Shown here in pieces: positions 54,071-64,000 of a stretch of DNA of 64,000 nucleotides (its first letter is position 1; every line of letters begins with the position of its first letter). The translations under genes and the position numbers were made by a program. Source of the DNA: Halichoerus grypus (lineage: Eukaryota; Chordata; Mammalia; Carnivora; Phocidae). The notes beneath the pieces were generated by a model that did not search any database, was not told the DNA's origin, and was given only the letters and a program-made list of their open reading frames with translations. The DNA is taken from contig NC_135722.1 in assembly GCF_964656455.1 (NCBI RefSeq), forward strand, positions 86,857,313-86,921,312. The letters run 5' to 3'.

Positions 54071-54130
54071 ACTCTGTTTACAGACCCAGGGCAGGTAGCT
54101 TATGTCCAACAGGACGCTACAGCTCAGCAG
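54071..54130 (+). CDS. PRDM10: PRDM10 third coding exon (residues 79-98)
   Basis: This is a small exon of 60 nt and 20 codons, bounded by the acceptor TTTCTTTCGTCTAG at 54070 and the donor CAG/GTAATG at 54131. It encodes TLFTDPGQVAYVQQDATAQQ, the expected continuation of the PRDM10 N-terminus. It is phase 0 at both ends, so skipping it would remove 20 residues without a frameshift. The following exon is not found in the remaining 9.9 kb, so the gene continues past the window. Confidence 0.92.
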
Positions 54131-54579
54131 GTAATGAGTTGCTTCTTTGCCTTTTTATTGTTTTCCATTCCCTGGAATGCACTCCTCCCCGCCCCCCACC
54201 CACCCCAACCCTCTGTACTCTGCATCTCTGGTTGTCTACTTCTTATGTATTAAGAATGGTCTTTACTTCCTTTAATGAAAACAAAGAAAAACAACACTAA
54301 CACATTATAATCAGTACATGCTGAAATAGTCTGGTAATAAAAAAATGATTTGTCACGGAAATTAAAAAAAAACAAGTATATTAATAGGATATTGGTTCAA
54401 ATTCTAAAGAACAATCCTGAGGTTATAAGTGTCTCTTTTTGGAAAATTGGAAACATTTGGGTAGTTTGTCTATTTTTAAGTATTGAAAAAATTTCTGCTT
54501 AAATTACATATAAATTTGATAGCAATCTTCCTCATTCTAGCTTCTGAAAAATTGAGATTTTTCTTAGTTTTCTTTTATT
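54131..54579 (+). other. PRDM10: PRDM10 intron 3 start, unique
   Basis: No repeat. C-rich CTCCCCGCCCCCCACCCACC at about 54184-54205. Confidence 0.6.
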
Positions 54580-54795
54580 TTTTAAAAATTTTTAGGAGAT
54601 TTTATTTATTAGAGAGAGTGCAAGCGATTGGGGGGGAGGGGTTCGGGCAGAGGAAGAGGGAGAGAGAGAAAATCTCCAGTGGACTCTGCTGAGCACAGAG
54701 CCTGACATGGGGCTTGATCTCACGATTGTGAGATCATGACCTGAGCCGAAATCGAGAGTTGGAGGCTTAACTGACTGAGCCACCTAGGTGCCCCC
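54580..54795 (-). mobile_element. Long-form CAN SINE, older
   Basis: AGGAGATTTTATTTATTAGA start, ends GAGCCACCTAGGTGCCCC. Confidence 0.9.
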
Positions 54796-55261
54796 TTTTT
54801 GTTTTTCTTTTAAAACGTTTCTTTCCTTTTATCCATATTTCTAATACATCCTATTTGACTTTGAGGGATTTCTTCCTTGTTTTCCTCCAGATTGTGAAAG
54901 TGATAAAGAAGATATAGAAGCTAGATACCCTCGGTCTTACTATAAAGGGACTATGGATCCAAATAAGTTTTATTTTCATGCTGGCTAGTATGACTATTAT
55001 TTAGCTGTACCACTGAGTGTCATGAGTGATTATCAAGTAAATTCCCATTAGCAAGCACTTTGTGCATTTAAATTTTTTTTGGTTAGATGATTCAGATACA
55101 TCCATTTTAAAATTTGAAAAGTGAACAGTAGTTTTGTTAATATTATTTATGAAATCTGGAGAGAATTCTGAGGAGTCTTTGTCATATAACTTTCGGTTAA
55201 ATTTATTCCTGATTGATAGTAATCTACAATCTTGTGGCATCCGTGAACCTGAATGAGCATT
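54796..55261 (+). other. Unique intronic stretch
   Basis: Has an acceptor-like TTCCTTGTTTTCCTCCAG (ends 54890) but no usable exon; see rejected items. Confidence 0.5.
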
Positions 55262-55477
55262 TGTCTTAATCTGTTTAGGCTGCTGTAATAGAAATACAAT
55301 ACACTGGATGGCTTATGAACAATAGAAATTTATTTCTCATAGTTCTGGAGGGGGGAAGTCCAAGATCAAGAGGCTGGCAGATTCTGGTGCGGGCTTACTT
55401 CCTGGTTCATAGTCAGCAGTCTTCTTGCTCAGGCCACACATGACTGAAGAAGGGGCAAGTGAGCTCTATGGGGCTTC

Positions 55478-55600
55478 TTTTTTTTAATTTTAATTTTTTT
55501 TCTATTTTTTAAGTAGGCTCCACACCCAACATGGGGCTTAAACTCATGACCCCAAGATCAAGAGTCACATGCTTTACAGACTGACCCAGCCAGGAGTCTG
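55478..55600 (-). mobile_element. Short-form CAN SINE
   Basis: TTTTAAGTAGGCTCCACACC, ends CTGACCCAGCCAGGAGTC. Confidence 0.84.
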
Positions 55601-55707
55601 GGTTTTTGTTAAGGATGCTAATCCCATTCATGAGGGCTCCACCTTCAATACCTAATCACCTCTCAGAGGCCCCGCCTAATACCATCACAGTGAGGATTAG
55701 CTTTCTT

Positions 55708-55891
55708 TTCTTTTCTTTCTTTTAAGACTTTATTTATTTGAGAGGGAGAGAGAGAGCAGGAACGGTGAGGAGAGGGAGAAGCAGACTCTTCACTGAGTAA
55801 GGAGCCCGATGTGGGGCTCGATCCCAGGACCTGGGGATCATGACCTGAGCCGAAGGCAGATGATTAACCGACTGAGCCACCCAGGTGCCCC
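55708..55891 (-). mobile_element. Long-form CAN SINE
   Basis: TSD GGATTAGCTTTCTT / GGGTTAGCTTTCTT (55694 and 55894). Confidence 0.9.
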
Positions 55892-55928
55892 AAGGGTTAG
55901 CTTTCTTTATTTTAATTTTAATTTAATT

Positions 55929-56114
55929 TTAAAGAATTTATTTATTTGACAGAGAGAGAGCACAAGCAGGGGGAGTGGCAGGCAGAGGGAGAGGGAGAAT
56001 CAGGCTCCTAACTGAGCAGGGAGCCCGATGCGGGGCTCGATCCCAGGACCCTGGGATCATGACCTGAGCCGAAGGCAGATAGATGCTTAACCAACTGAGC
56101 CACCCAGGTGCCCC
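55929..56114 (-). mobile_element. Long-form CAN SINE in an L1 tail
   Basis: AATTTTAATTTTA-type repeats on both sides (55911 and 56115). AGATAGATG duplication in the head. Confidence 0.88.
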
Positions 56115-56178
56115 AATTTTAATTTTATTTTAATTCTCTGTGTAGTTAAACATATGGTGTTATATTAGTTTCAGCTTT
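56115..56178 (-). mobile_element. L1 3'-end fragment
   Basis: The minus strand CTGAAACTAATATAACACCA matches the L1 3' terminus. Preceded by the A-rich tail split by the SINE above. Confidence 0.7.
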
Positions 56179-56235
56179 GGGGATTAGCTTTCAAAATATA
56201 AATTTTGGGGAGAGACAGTCTATAGCAGTGTTATT

Positions 56236-56875
56236 TTATTTTAATAATTTTGTAATAATTAGGTATATGCTTGAAAAAACAAATCATGCACATTTCTGTG
56301 AATATTGTGCAGTGGATAGGTTTAATTAGTTTTGACAATTCGGCAAGAAAAAAATAAAAAAAATCCCTTTGTCTTTCATAGATGATTAGTTCATTCACTC
56401 ATTTTTGGAGTAATAATTTTTTTTCATAAAAAGTTGAAACAATGTGGAAAAAAAAGTACATAAAATAGATTCCAAACAAACAAATTCTGCCTAGAAATAT
56501 CCTCATTAAGTTAGTAGTTGGTAACTATTATTCCAGACATACAAATAAAGATAAGCTTGGGGGGGGAATGATGTTGTGCTCTAAATGCTGTTATTAATCT
56601 AAATGCTTTAATTTACTTGAGCAGAAGAAAAAGAAATTCAGGTGAAAGTGAAGGAGGTTGGAGTCATCATATTCTCTAAACTGCACTTAAGCATCAGTCC
56701 TGTGTTGTGCTTGGCTCGTGCTGTGATGACAAGGGCATTAGCACACGGACACTTCCTCCCACTCTCCTCTTCACTCTTCTGGGTCGTTAGGTGCATGATT
56801 ATTGTGACTAATAAATTTATGACCTGTTCAGTAACCACGGTTATTTAGAGTTTTGCTCCATTCTCTGCTGGCATT
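56236..56875 (+). other. AT-rich unique intronic stretch
   Basis: No repeat named. Mirror-strand frames at 56638-56848 have no recognisable protein. Confidence 0.5.
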
Positions 56876-56889
56876 TAATTTGTAGAAAT

Positions 56890-57077
56890 CTTTTTTTTTT
56901 TTTTAAATATTTTATTTATTTGTCAGAGAGAGAGCACAAGCAGGGGTAGCGGCCGGCAGAGGGAGAAGCAGGCTCCCCGCTGAGCAGGGAGCCCGATGTG
57001 GGATTCGATCCCAGGACCCTGGGATCATGACCTTAGCCAAAGGCAGCTGCTTAACTGACTGAGCCACCCAGGCGCCC
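56890..57077 (-). mobile_element. Long-form CAN SINE
   Basis: Perfect TSD TAATTTGTAGAAATCTT (56876 and 57078). Confidence 0.94.
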
Positions 57078-57317
57078 TAATTTGTAGAAATCTTGAGTCC
57101 AACTTATTTTCCTCATTCCTTTTCTACCTTAATGCCTGCTTGATACTTTCTTTATCCTTGAAGTTTTTCTTGGTAGTCTAATGACTTCACCAGCATATGA
57201 ATCAGAATTTCCTAGGACAGTATGTGTCTTTTCGTGTATAGGTTAAGACTTTATTTCAGGAAAGTTTTCATCTGTCAGACCTTTGAAAATCTTTTCAGTT
57301 TAATTTGATAATCATTT

Positions 57318-57545
57318 CTTTTTTTAAAGATTCATTTATTTTAGAGGGAGAATGAGTGAGAGAGAGCGAGTGTGAACGCATGAGTGGGGTGAGGGGCAAA
57401 GGGAGAGGGAGAGAGAACATCTCAAGCAGACACCCCTCTGAGCCCAGAGCCTGACGTGGGGCTCCATCCCAGGGACCCTGAGATCATGACCTGAGCTGAA
57501 ATCAAGAGTCAGATGCTTAACTGACTGAGCCACTGACGCATCCCT
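57318..57545 (-). mobile_element. Long-form CAN SINE, older
   Basis: ATAATCATTTCTT precedes and ATAATCATTTTCTT follows. Head end degraded (GAGCCACTGACGCATCCC). Confidence 0.89.
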
Positions 57546-57561
57546 CTATAATCATTTTCTT

Positions 57562-57759
57562 AAAAGATTTTATTTATTTATTTGAGAGAGAGTGTGAGCA
57601 AGAGAGAGAGAGCACAAGCCAGGGGGAGAGGCAGAGGGAGAGGGAGAAGCGGGCTTCCCGCTGAGCAGGGAGCCGGATGTGGGGCTCCATCCCAGGACCC
57701 TGGGATCGTGACCAGAGCCGAAGGCAGACACTTAACTGAGTGAGCCACCCAGGTGCCCC
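57562..57759 (-). mobile_element. Long-form CAN SINE
   Basis: Inserted in the duplicated target of the previous SINE. Third target copy CTATAATCATTATTA at 57759. Confidence 0.9.
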
Positions 57760-57844
57760 TATAATCATTATTATATCTATTCTTTTCCATGTTATTTGTG
57801 TAGTTTCCTTTATGTTCACCATTTTCTTACTGTGTCTCACTTTT

Positions 57845-59150
57845 TAATTAACATACATATAGAAAAGTGCCAAAGATTGTAAGCATATAACGCAATGATC
57901 TATCATGAAGTGAGCATGCGGTATAACCAGCCCTCAGATTAAACAAGAGAACATTCCCAGCTCCTAAAAGCCAGCCTTTTGCTTCCCCCTAATCACTTCT
58001 CCTTCCTTTCTCCTCAAAGATCACTACTCTCCTGCTTGCTAACATCATAGATTAATTTTCCATGGTTTTGAACTGTATATAAATGGAAATACCATTTCCT
58101 TTCTTTGTAGCTTCTCTTGTTCAACGTGATGCTAGGGGAGATCCCTTCCTGTTGCGGAGTGTAGCTGTGGGGTTTTGTTTCCTTCTAGTTTTATTGATAT
58201 CTAGTATTCAGTTTTATGAATGTACCACAATATATATTCAAGACTGTGATCCTTTCTCCACTTTGTTCTTTGAGAGTTTCTTGGCCCTTTGCTTTTCCAT
58301 ATACATGTTAGAATCAACCTGGAAGTTTCCACAAAAGTCCTGCAGGATTTCCAGTGGAATTTCATTGTATCTATGAATCAGTTTGTGAAGAATTGCCGTC
58401 TTTATAATTTTGAGTCCTCCAATCTGTGAACATGATATATCCCTAAGTTTAAAATAAAAGTTAAAAAATTGTCTTTGGGTAGAGGTCTTACACATCTTTC
58501 AATAGATTTATTCCTAGATATTTGGTGTGTTTTGATGGTATTATAAGTGGTATAATTTTTAAATTTTTCATTTTTTAACTTTTATTTTGGATTTTCTTGA
58601 TAATTAGTCATGTTGTCTGTGGATACTGACAGTTTTCTTTCTTTTCAGTCCTTCCCAAACCTTATATCTTTTAATTTTATTTCTTTTTTGTTCCCTCTTT
58701 TGTCTTTTGGTGGGATCTCTAATATATTGTTGGACAGAAGTAGTGCTAGTAGGTTTCTTTTTTTTTCCTTCCTGCTCTCAGAGGATTTTTACTATTAAGA
58801 ATGATGTGCAGTGTGGGATTTTTGTAAAAATACCCTTAAGCAGCTGAAGAAAGTTCTCTTTATTTCTAATTTTTAATGAGTGTTTATTATTAATTGATAT
58901 TGATTATTATTCATGGATATTGACTTTTATGAAATGTTTTTTCTGAATCTGTTGAGCTTTTTCTCCCCTTTTCTGTTAATATGGTGAATTATATTAATTG
59001 CTATTTACAAATTAAGCCAGCCATGCACTGGAATAAGCTCTGTTTAATCCTTTTCCTATGTGTCTGAATTTGGATTTGATGTGCTAATACTTTGTTTGGG
59101 GTTTTTCATATTTATTCAGTAGTCCATTCTGTTTTCAGCCGCAGTATTAG
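57845..59150 (-). mobile_element. Old L1 ORF2/3' region, antisense
   Basis: AAACAAGAGAACATTCCCAG and GAACTGTATATAAATGGAAA (3'-UTR-like), then TTTATTCCTAGATATTTGG and TCTGTTGAGCTTTTTCTCCC in antisense ORF2 order. No frame survives. Confidence 0.6.
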
Positions 59151-59195
59151 ATTGCTTTTCTTTTCTTTTTGATTTTTTTCTTTTAAAGTAGCTTC

Positions 59196-59285
59196 CAAAT
59201 ATTAAATCATTATGTTGTACACCTGAAACTAATATGATATGTCAATTATATCTCATTAAAAAAACAAACAAACAGAAAACAAAGG
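59196..59285 (+). mobile_element. L1 3'-end fragment, about 85 bp
   Basis: TGTACACCTGAAACTAATAT then CTCATTAAAAAAACAAAC. Flanks AAAGTAGCTTC / AAAGGTAGCTTTC. Confidence 0.75.
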
Positions 59286-59559
59286 TAGCTTTCATCTTGA
59301 TTTTTTTCTTTTAATAGCATCCTGAAAATCTATATCTCATCATTGACTGTCCAGTATTCTATTATAAGAGCTTACTATTGTTTATATTCTGTTTATTGTT
59401 TTATATGTATGTTATTTCCTTTTTTTTTGCTACTGTATAGAACATTGCCATAGATGTCATATTAGCTTATTTCCTTAGAATAAATTCCCCAAAAAGACAT
59501 GATAGAGACTAGAGGTATTCATATTCAAAATTATTTAAGAATCAAGATTTTGTGTGAGA
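59286..59559 (+). other. Unassigned, probably LINE-derived
   Basis: ATTGCCATAGATGTCATATT context. No gene. Confidence 0.35.
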
Positions 59560-61265
59560 GTGAAAAAAGATACAAATGTAAAACTCAAACAAATTAAATA
59601 AAAATCCAGAATCCTAAATCTGAATTAGAATATCAGCATGAACTCATGATGTGTTTTCTCTTAAAACATATATTTTCTAGTTTGGGCCACTGAAAACGTT
59701 TAGCCAGAGTCTTCAGTCCAGTAGCAATGAGCCAGTGTGGTCTCTAATACAATTTTCCAGTGAAAGGAATCAGGGCTACTTAGGCAAATGGCAGATTCTA
59801 GCTCTGGGGCATGAAATATACAGGACGTGCCTGAAATGTCATGTCTTATCGGAATGCAAGGAAGTTAGTGAAAACTTCTGGGGTTCAATGGAAAGAACTC
59901 ATGATCCATCTTGAAAGGGCCAAAATGGGGCATTTGACCTGTAAAAACAGGAAAATATCTACAATAGATTGAAGTGCATTAAATATATTTAAAATCCATA
60001 AGTTTATACTAATATTAAAAGAAATAACTCATCGGTCAATCTTTGAGGTGCTGCAGGACCACCACATTATTCAAAAAACTGGTAAATGATGGGAAGAAAT
60101 CCAGCCTTTCTCTCTGAATGTACTCAGGTAAACAATTACTTGATGCAGGAAATTCCTTTATAAAAGCATTCCAACTAATAAATAAAGAAGGGATGATTGG
60201 CTTGGGAAATCACCATTTTTCATTTCCTAATGAAATGGGGATCTAGGCAATGATCATCAAGAACAGTCTGAAACGATCAGGAAAAAGCTGATGAGGCACT
60301 TTATAATGGATGGATCAACCTCACCCTGTGGACATTAATCCCACTAAGAGAGGGGCGCCTGGGTGGCTCAGTCGTTAAGCGTCTGCCTTCGGCTCAGGTC
60401 ATGATCCTAGGGTCCTGGGATCGAGCCCCGCATCGGGCTCCCTGCTCGGTGGGAAGCCTGCTTCTCCCTCTCTCACTCCCCCTGCTTGTGTTCCCTCTCT
60501 CGCTGTGTCTCTCTCTGTCAAATAAATAAAATCTTTAAAAAAAAAAAACAAAAAAAAAACCACTAAGAGAGAACCATTCATTATAGGCCTCCTGGTGTTG
60601 TGTACCTCCTATTGCATTTTACCACATATGAAGTATTCCTCCCAAAAAACTGAACCTGAATCTGATTGAGTCTCCAGATTCCGCTTCCAGCTTACAGGAA
60701 GCACAGTAGACAGAATGGAACAAGTAAAAGACACACAGGAATGCAATCAGCAAAGTCTGACTGTGGGAAGATCTGTAGGACAGGTGGCCTAGTTTCTTCC
60801 ACATGTAAATTGTGACGGGAAAGAAGGGGAATGGGAATTTACAGATTCAAGGAGACTTCACAGACATGTCAGTCAGATGCGATTTGTGGACCTTGTTTGG
60901 GGCCGGATTTCAACAAACTAACTGTTAAAAACAGCAGTATGAGATAATTGGGGAAATTCTAACACCTACTAGATATTTGATGATACTAAAGAATGATTGG
61001 TTTTTTTAGATATGGTAATACATAAAATACGTAAGTTCTTTTCCTTTCAAGATATCTACTAAGCCATTTATGGATGAAAATATATGTCTGAGGTTTTTTT
61101 CAAAATAATCCAGTGAGAGGGGAGAGTGGGTGGGAGAATAGTTGACATAAGGTTAGCCATGAGTTGATAATTATCGAAGCTGAGTGATGGGTGCGTGAGG
61201 TTTATTATACTATTCTCCCTGATTGATACATGTTTGAAATGTGTTATTATAAAGGGGAAAGTTAC
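59560..61265 (+). mobile_element. Long ancient repeat, probably L1 3' region
   Basis: GACCACCACATTATTCAA, TCTGAATGTACTCAGGTAAA, GAGTTGATAATTATCGAAGC and TTTATTATACTATTCTC are conserved landmarks of a 1.7-kb old repeat. Split by the SINE at 60352. Family call is low confidence. Confidence 0.5.
60352..60559 (+). mobile_element. Long-form CAN SINE
   Basis: Perfect TSD CCACTAAGAGAG (60341 and 60560). Confidence 0.93.
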
Positions 61266-61471
61266 TTTTTTTTTTTTTTAAAGATTTTATTTATTTATTT
61301 GATAGAGAGAGAGAGACACAGCGAGAGAGGGAACACAAGCAGGGGGAGTGGGAGAGGGAGAAGCAGGCTTCCCGGAGAGCAGGGAGCCCGATGCGGGGCT
61401 CGATCCCAGGACCTGGAATCATGACCTGAGCTGAAGGCAGACGCTTAACGACTGAGCCACCCAGGCGCCCC
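61266..61471 (-). mobile_element. Long-form CAN SINE
   Basis: Perfect TSD AAAGGGGAAAGTTACTTT (61252 and 61472). Confidence 0.94.
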
Positions 61472-61494
61472 AAAGGGGAAAGTTACTTTGATAA

Positions 61495-61660
61495 GACTTT
61501 CAAAATGGCTTTTCAGATGCTGAAAAAATTTACATTCCCACCAACAATACATGAGAATGCCTATTTCCACTCACCCTTGCCACACTGAGTATTTGCATTC
61601 TTTTAAAACTTGGCCAATCTGTTAGGCAAAATGGCATTTTGTTGTTTTAATATTAAGGCA
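61495..61660 (-). mobile_element. Old L1 fragment, antisense
   Basis: TTACATTCCCACCAACAATA, CACCCTTGCCACACTGAGTA and CTTGGCCAATCTGTTAGGCA. Confidence 0.75.
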
Positions 61661-62594
61661 TGGCTTTAATTAGAACTTTTGCCGCCGCTAGCACCTCAAA
61701 GAGCCCTTCATCTTCTTTAATCTCCAGAAACAATCTGCTCGTTTCATGTTTTGTAGTCAGATAGCTCTATGAACCCTGGCATTACAAGGCAGTGTAACTA
61801 TTGGCTTAGTATTACCTTACTGCTGTTTCCTTTCAACCAGCACGGTTTTTATTTCTGGCTACAATAAATACCTCCGAGATTGTCAGTGTATTCTGTGACC
61901 TGGAAAAATTCTGGACAGAAAGTTAGAGTGAGAGTTCAACACAGATGATGGGTGTTTCTCCCCCCACCCCCCTGCCGCCCCCCGGACCCCGCCCTTAGCT
62001 AAAAGGTTCCTATTTTCAATTGTTTATAGTGGTGGCAAAATGCATTTGAAGCCTTTTTCCTATATGCACCCTCTTGCTCTTAAGAAAGGCACTGGCAGTC
62101 TCCAGCCCTAGAAGCACAGTCTCCCCTTTGTTTCTGAGAGTGAACATGTGTGACTCCCCACACACTGAGAAGGAAATATGCTACACTGATAATTGGTCTC
62201 AGTAGGAATCCAGAAGCATTCTGTTGTGTTTGCTGCTGTCCAATGTAGTTTCATATTTCACTTCTCAGATAAATTGTATCCTGCAATGCATTATGTAATT
62301 TCAGAAATAATTACAGAGAGTGGTATTAAGTGGGAAGGAGAAAGTGTACCATAAGTTTAACAAATTCTTTTTCCTTTTGCCGTGTTTTATCGTGCATGAC
62401 AAAGGGCACAGGATTAACATTTTTGTTGCCTCTTCACTTCCTCTAAGTGAAATTGGCCCAGGTAGCTCACCTCCTTGCTGCCCGGCTGGTGCCTCAGGAG
62501 CAGGTGTGGTTACCTTGTTGCTCTGGTATTCAAGGCGTGTGTGTGATGTTTACCCCCTCTGTGCCCTCCTTGGACAGACTTAACTCCATAGGGG
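61661..62594 (+). other. Unique intronic stretch
   Basis: C-rich tract 61960-61990. No exon with both splice sites recognised, and no match to the next PRDM10 exon. Confidence 0.5.
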
Positions 62595-62720
62595 CCCTTG
62601 TGATGCAGTGGAAAAGGCAGGGCAGAGTCAGAATTTGAATTTCATCTCTGTCACTTAGGAGCTGTGTGGCAATGTTACCTGGCCTCAAAGGAATTTCAGT
62701 ACATGCCTCCCTCCCCAGAA
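62595..62720 (+). mobile_element. MIR fragment
   Basis: GGGCAGAGTCAGAATTTGAA and CTTAGGAGCTGTGTGGCAAT. Confidence 0.65.
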
Positions 62721-63679
62721 ATGTCAGTCGAACTGGGATTATTAATTAAACAAATGCGTGAGGCGTGCCCACTGTGCGTTAAGGTCCGTGCTCCCTAGAA
62801 ATACACAGTGGTTACCTAGATGTGATTATCATTAACCCCTTTATCCCTTTCTAATGGTAGCTCACGTGGTTCTGGTCTACACGCAACCTCTGCTTTAGCA
62901 TCAGTTCTTCAAGATAATGCTGAAGTGTTTCAGGCCGTGTCTTTGCTACGGCCTTTCAGGAGAGCTCCAGCACGGGGACGGAGGAGGTTGTTGGTACTGT
63001 TTCAACGTCAGCTTTCTCAGCAGCGGTGGGAAGCCAGCAGTAACCTTGTCTAACCGCAGTCTTTCTAGCAGCATCTGTTGGGAAAAAAAATACATCACAG
63101 CCTCACTGGGATGACTCTGGGTTACTGAATTCATTCTTCTCGGTTGGCTCTGCAAAGTGATAAAGAACGTATGAGGAGTCGAGGTGGATATATATGCTTT
63201 AGTTTGTTCAGTGTGTGATAACATTCATCACGAACGCTGGCCTGAAATTTAAGTGGCTTAGAATGAAGGGGTGAGAACAGACCCGTGCTCTGAGACAGCA
63301 AGAATAGCTTAGTGGCAGGATCAGGTGGGGGTGCGGCGGGGGGGTGCGCGATGGCACCCGAGGTTTCATTGCCAGAACTCTCCTGCTCTTTTCCTTGTTG
63401 AGTCTCACTTCTGTGGGTATTTTATTCTGTTTTTGTTGATGCTGAAGCATCTCCCAGAATTTTGTCCTCTTATATCAAGCCTCTAAAAGGCCCTGAGCCA
63501 GAGACGGAATGTCACATAGGAGTCTGGCTCCGGGTTAAATGGATGCGTGTTTAAACACGCGCATGCTATTTTGAGGTAACTGTTCTAGCCGCTCTCTGAG
63601 CATTTCCGATGTCGGGCAGTGGTCTTCAGCTGCCGGGCAGGTCAGATTCTGTAAACACACACAGTACTCTTTCTTCATG
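62721..63679 (+). other. Unique intronic stretch
   Basis: SINE-free, with G-rich 63328-63345. No supported exon. Confidence 0.5.
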
Positions 63680-63695
63680 GAGTTTAAGAAGTTCT

Positions 63696-63897
63696 TTTTT
63701 TTTTTTTTTTTTTAAAGATTTTATTTATTTATCTGAGAGAGAGAATGGGAGACAGAGAGCATGAGGGGGGAGGATCAGAGGGAGAAGCAGACTCCCCACT
63801 GAGCAGGGAGCCCGATGTGGGACTCGATCCCGGGACTCCAGGATCATGACCTGAGCTGAAGGCAGTTGCTTAACCAACTGAGCCACCCAGGCGCCCC
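63696..63897 (-). mobile_element. Long-form CAN SINE
   Basis: Perfect TSD GAGTTTAAGAAGTTCTT (63680 and 63898). Confidence 0.94.
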
Positions 63898-64000
63898 GAG
63901 TTTAAGAAGTTCTTAGAAGCACAACTGAAAAAGGGTTTTCTGTGAAAACAGGAGAGTTCTTTTACACGCCTAAAGGGATTGATGTCATTTCCTAAAGGGC

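Larger units (their letters stand above)
55262..56235 (+). mobile_element. Ancient interspersed repeat copy B, split
   Basis: CTTAATCTGTTTAGGCTGCT, CTCATAGTTCTGGAGG, GCTAATCCCATTCATGAGGG, then GGATTAGCTTTCAAAATATA. Same family as 5545-6310. Invaded by three SINEs and an L1 tail. Confidence 0.65.

Noticed and set aside
54891..54990. Apparent exon after TTCCTTGTTTTCCTCCAG with a short open frame (DCESDKEDIEARYPRSYYKG)
   Set aside because: Joined to the phase-0 end of the previous PRDM10 exon it hits a stop within nine codons. There is no good donor nearby, and it is not the expected next PRDM10 segment.
62946..63224. Possible further PRDM10 exon near 62950 (CCTTTCAG before GAGAGCTCC)
   Set aside because: The downstream frame does not match the PRDM10 continuation and no phase-compatible donor follows.

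Overview
The window is intronic and 5'-flanking DNA from a carnivoran mammal. It is packed with tRNA-derived carnivore (CAN) SINEs; I count about 87 copies or fragments on both strands. The SINE head (GGGCGCCTGGGTGGCTCAGT), the CT-rich body and the AATAAATAAAATCTT-A(n) tail fit arctoid caniforms (bear, seal or mustelid type) better than the dog or cat versions. This taxon call is inference from remembered SINE subfamilies.

The only protein-coding gene I can support is the 5' end of PRDM10 on the + strand. Three consecutive coding exons are present: 48633-48820 (5' UTR plus the start codon), 51129-51293 and 54071-54130. All junctions are phase 0. Together they encode the first 98 residues of this PR-domain/C2H2 zinc-finger transcription regulator. 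The remaining exons must lie past base 64000. The second coding intron has a GC rather than GT donor. The start exon carries two tiny uORFs that overlap by ATGA. A CpG island at about 12895-14715 has spaced inverted CCAAT boxes, a YY1-like site and a good splice donor at 13809. It is the likely PRDM10 promoter, which would make intron 1 about 35 kb.

Layout. 1-12.8 kb: repeat-rich flank with old L1 antisense fragments and a decayed minus-strand C2H2 zinc-finger pseudogene (3085-4815). 12.9-14.7 kb: CpG island, with an 80-bp segment that has an inverted copy 2.3 kb upstream. 14.7-48.6 kb: putative intron 1, with ancient unique stretches, MIR, L2 and hAT relics, a U6 snRNA pseudogene inside a MER5-like element (28261-28365), a solo LTR inside a SINE (32824-33240), a second LTR-like block (35060-35560) and a young 5'-truncated L1 with clear target duplications (45203-46460). 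48.6-64 kb: PRDM10 coding exons and introns with more SINEs and old L1 fragments.

SINE entries use two labels. Long form is the tRNA-like head plus CT-rich body plus A-rich tail (about 190-210 bp). Short form is the tRNA-like head with a direct A-rich tail (about 100 bp, usually more diverged). TSD means target-site duplication. I found no CRISPR array, intact RNA gene or prokaryotic-type system. Family names for ancient repeats come from memory of consensus sequences, not from a search.
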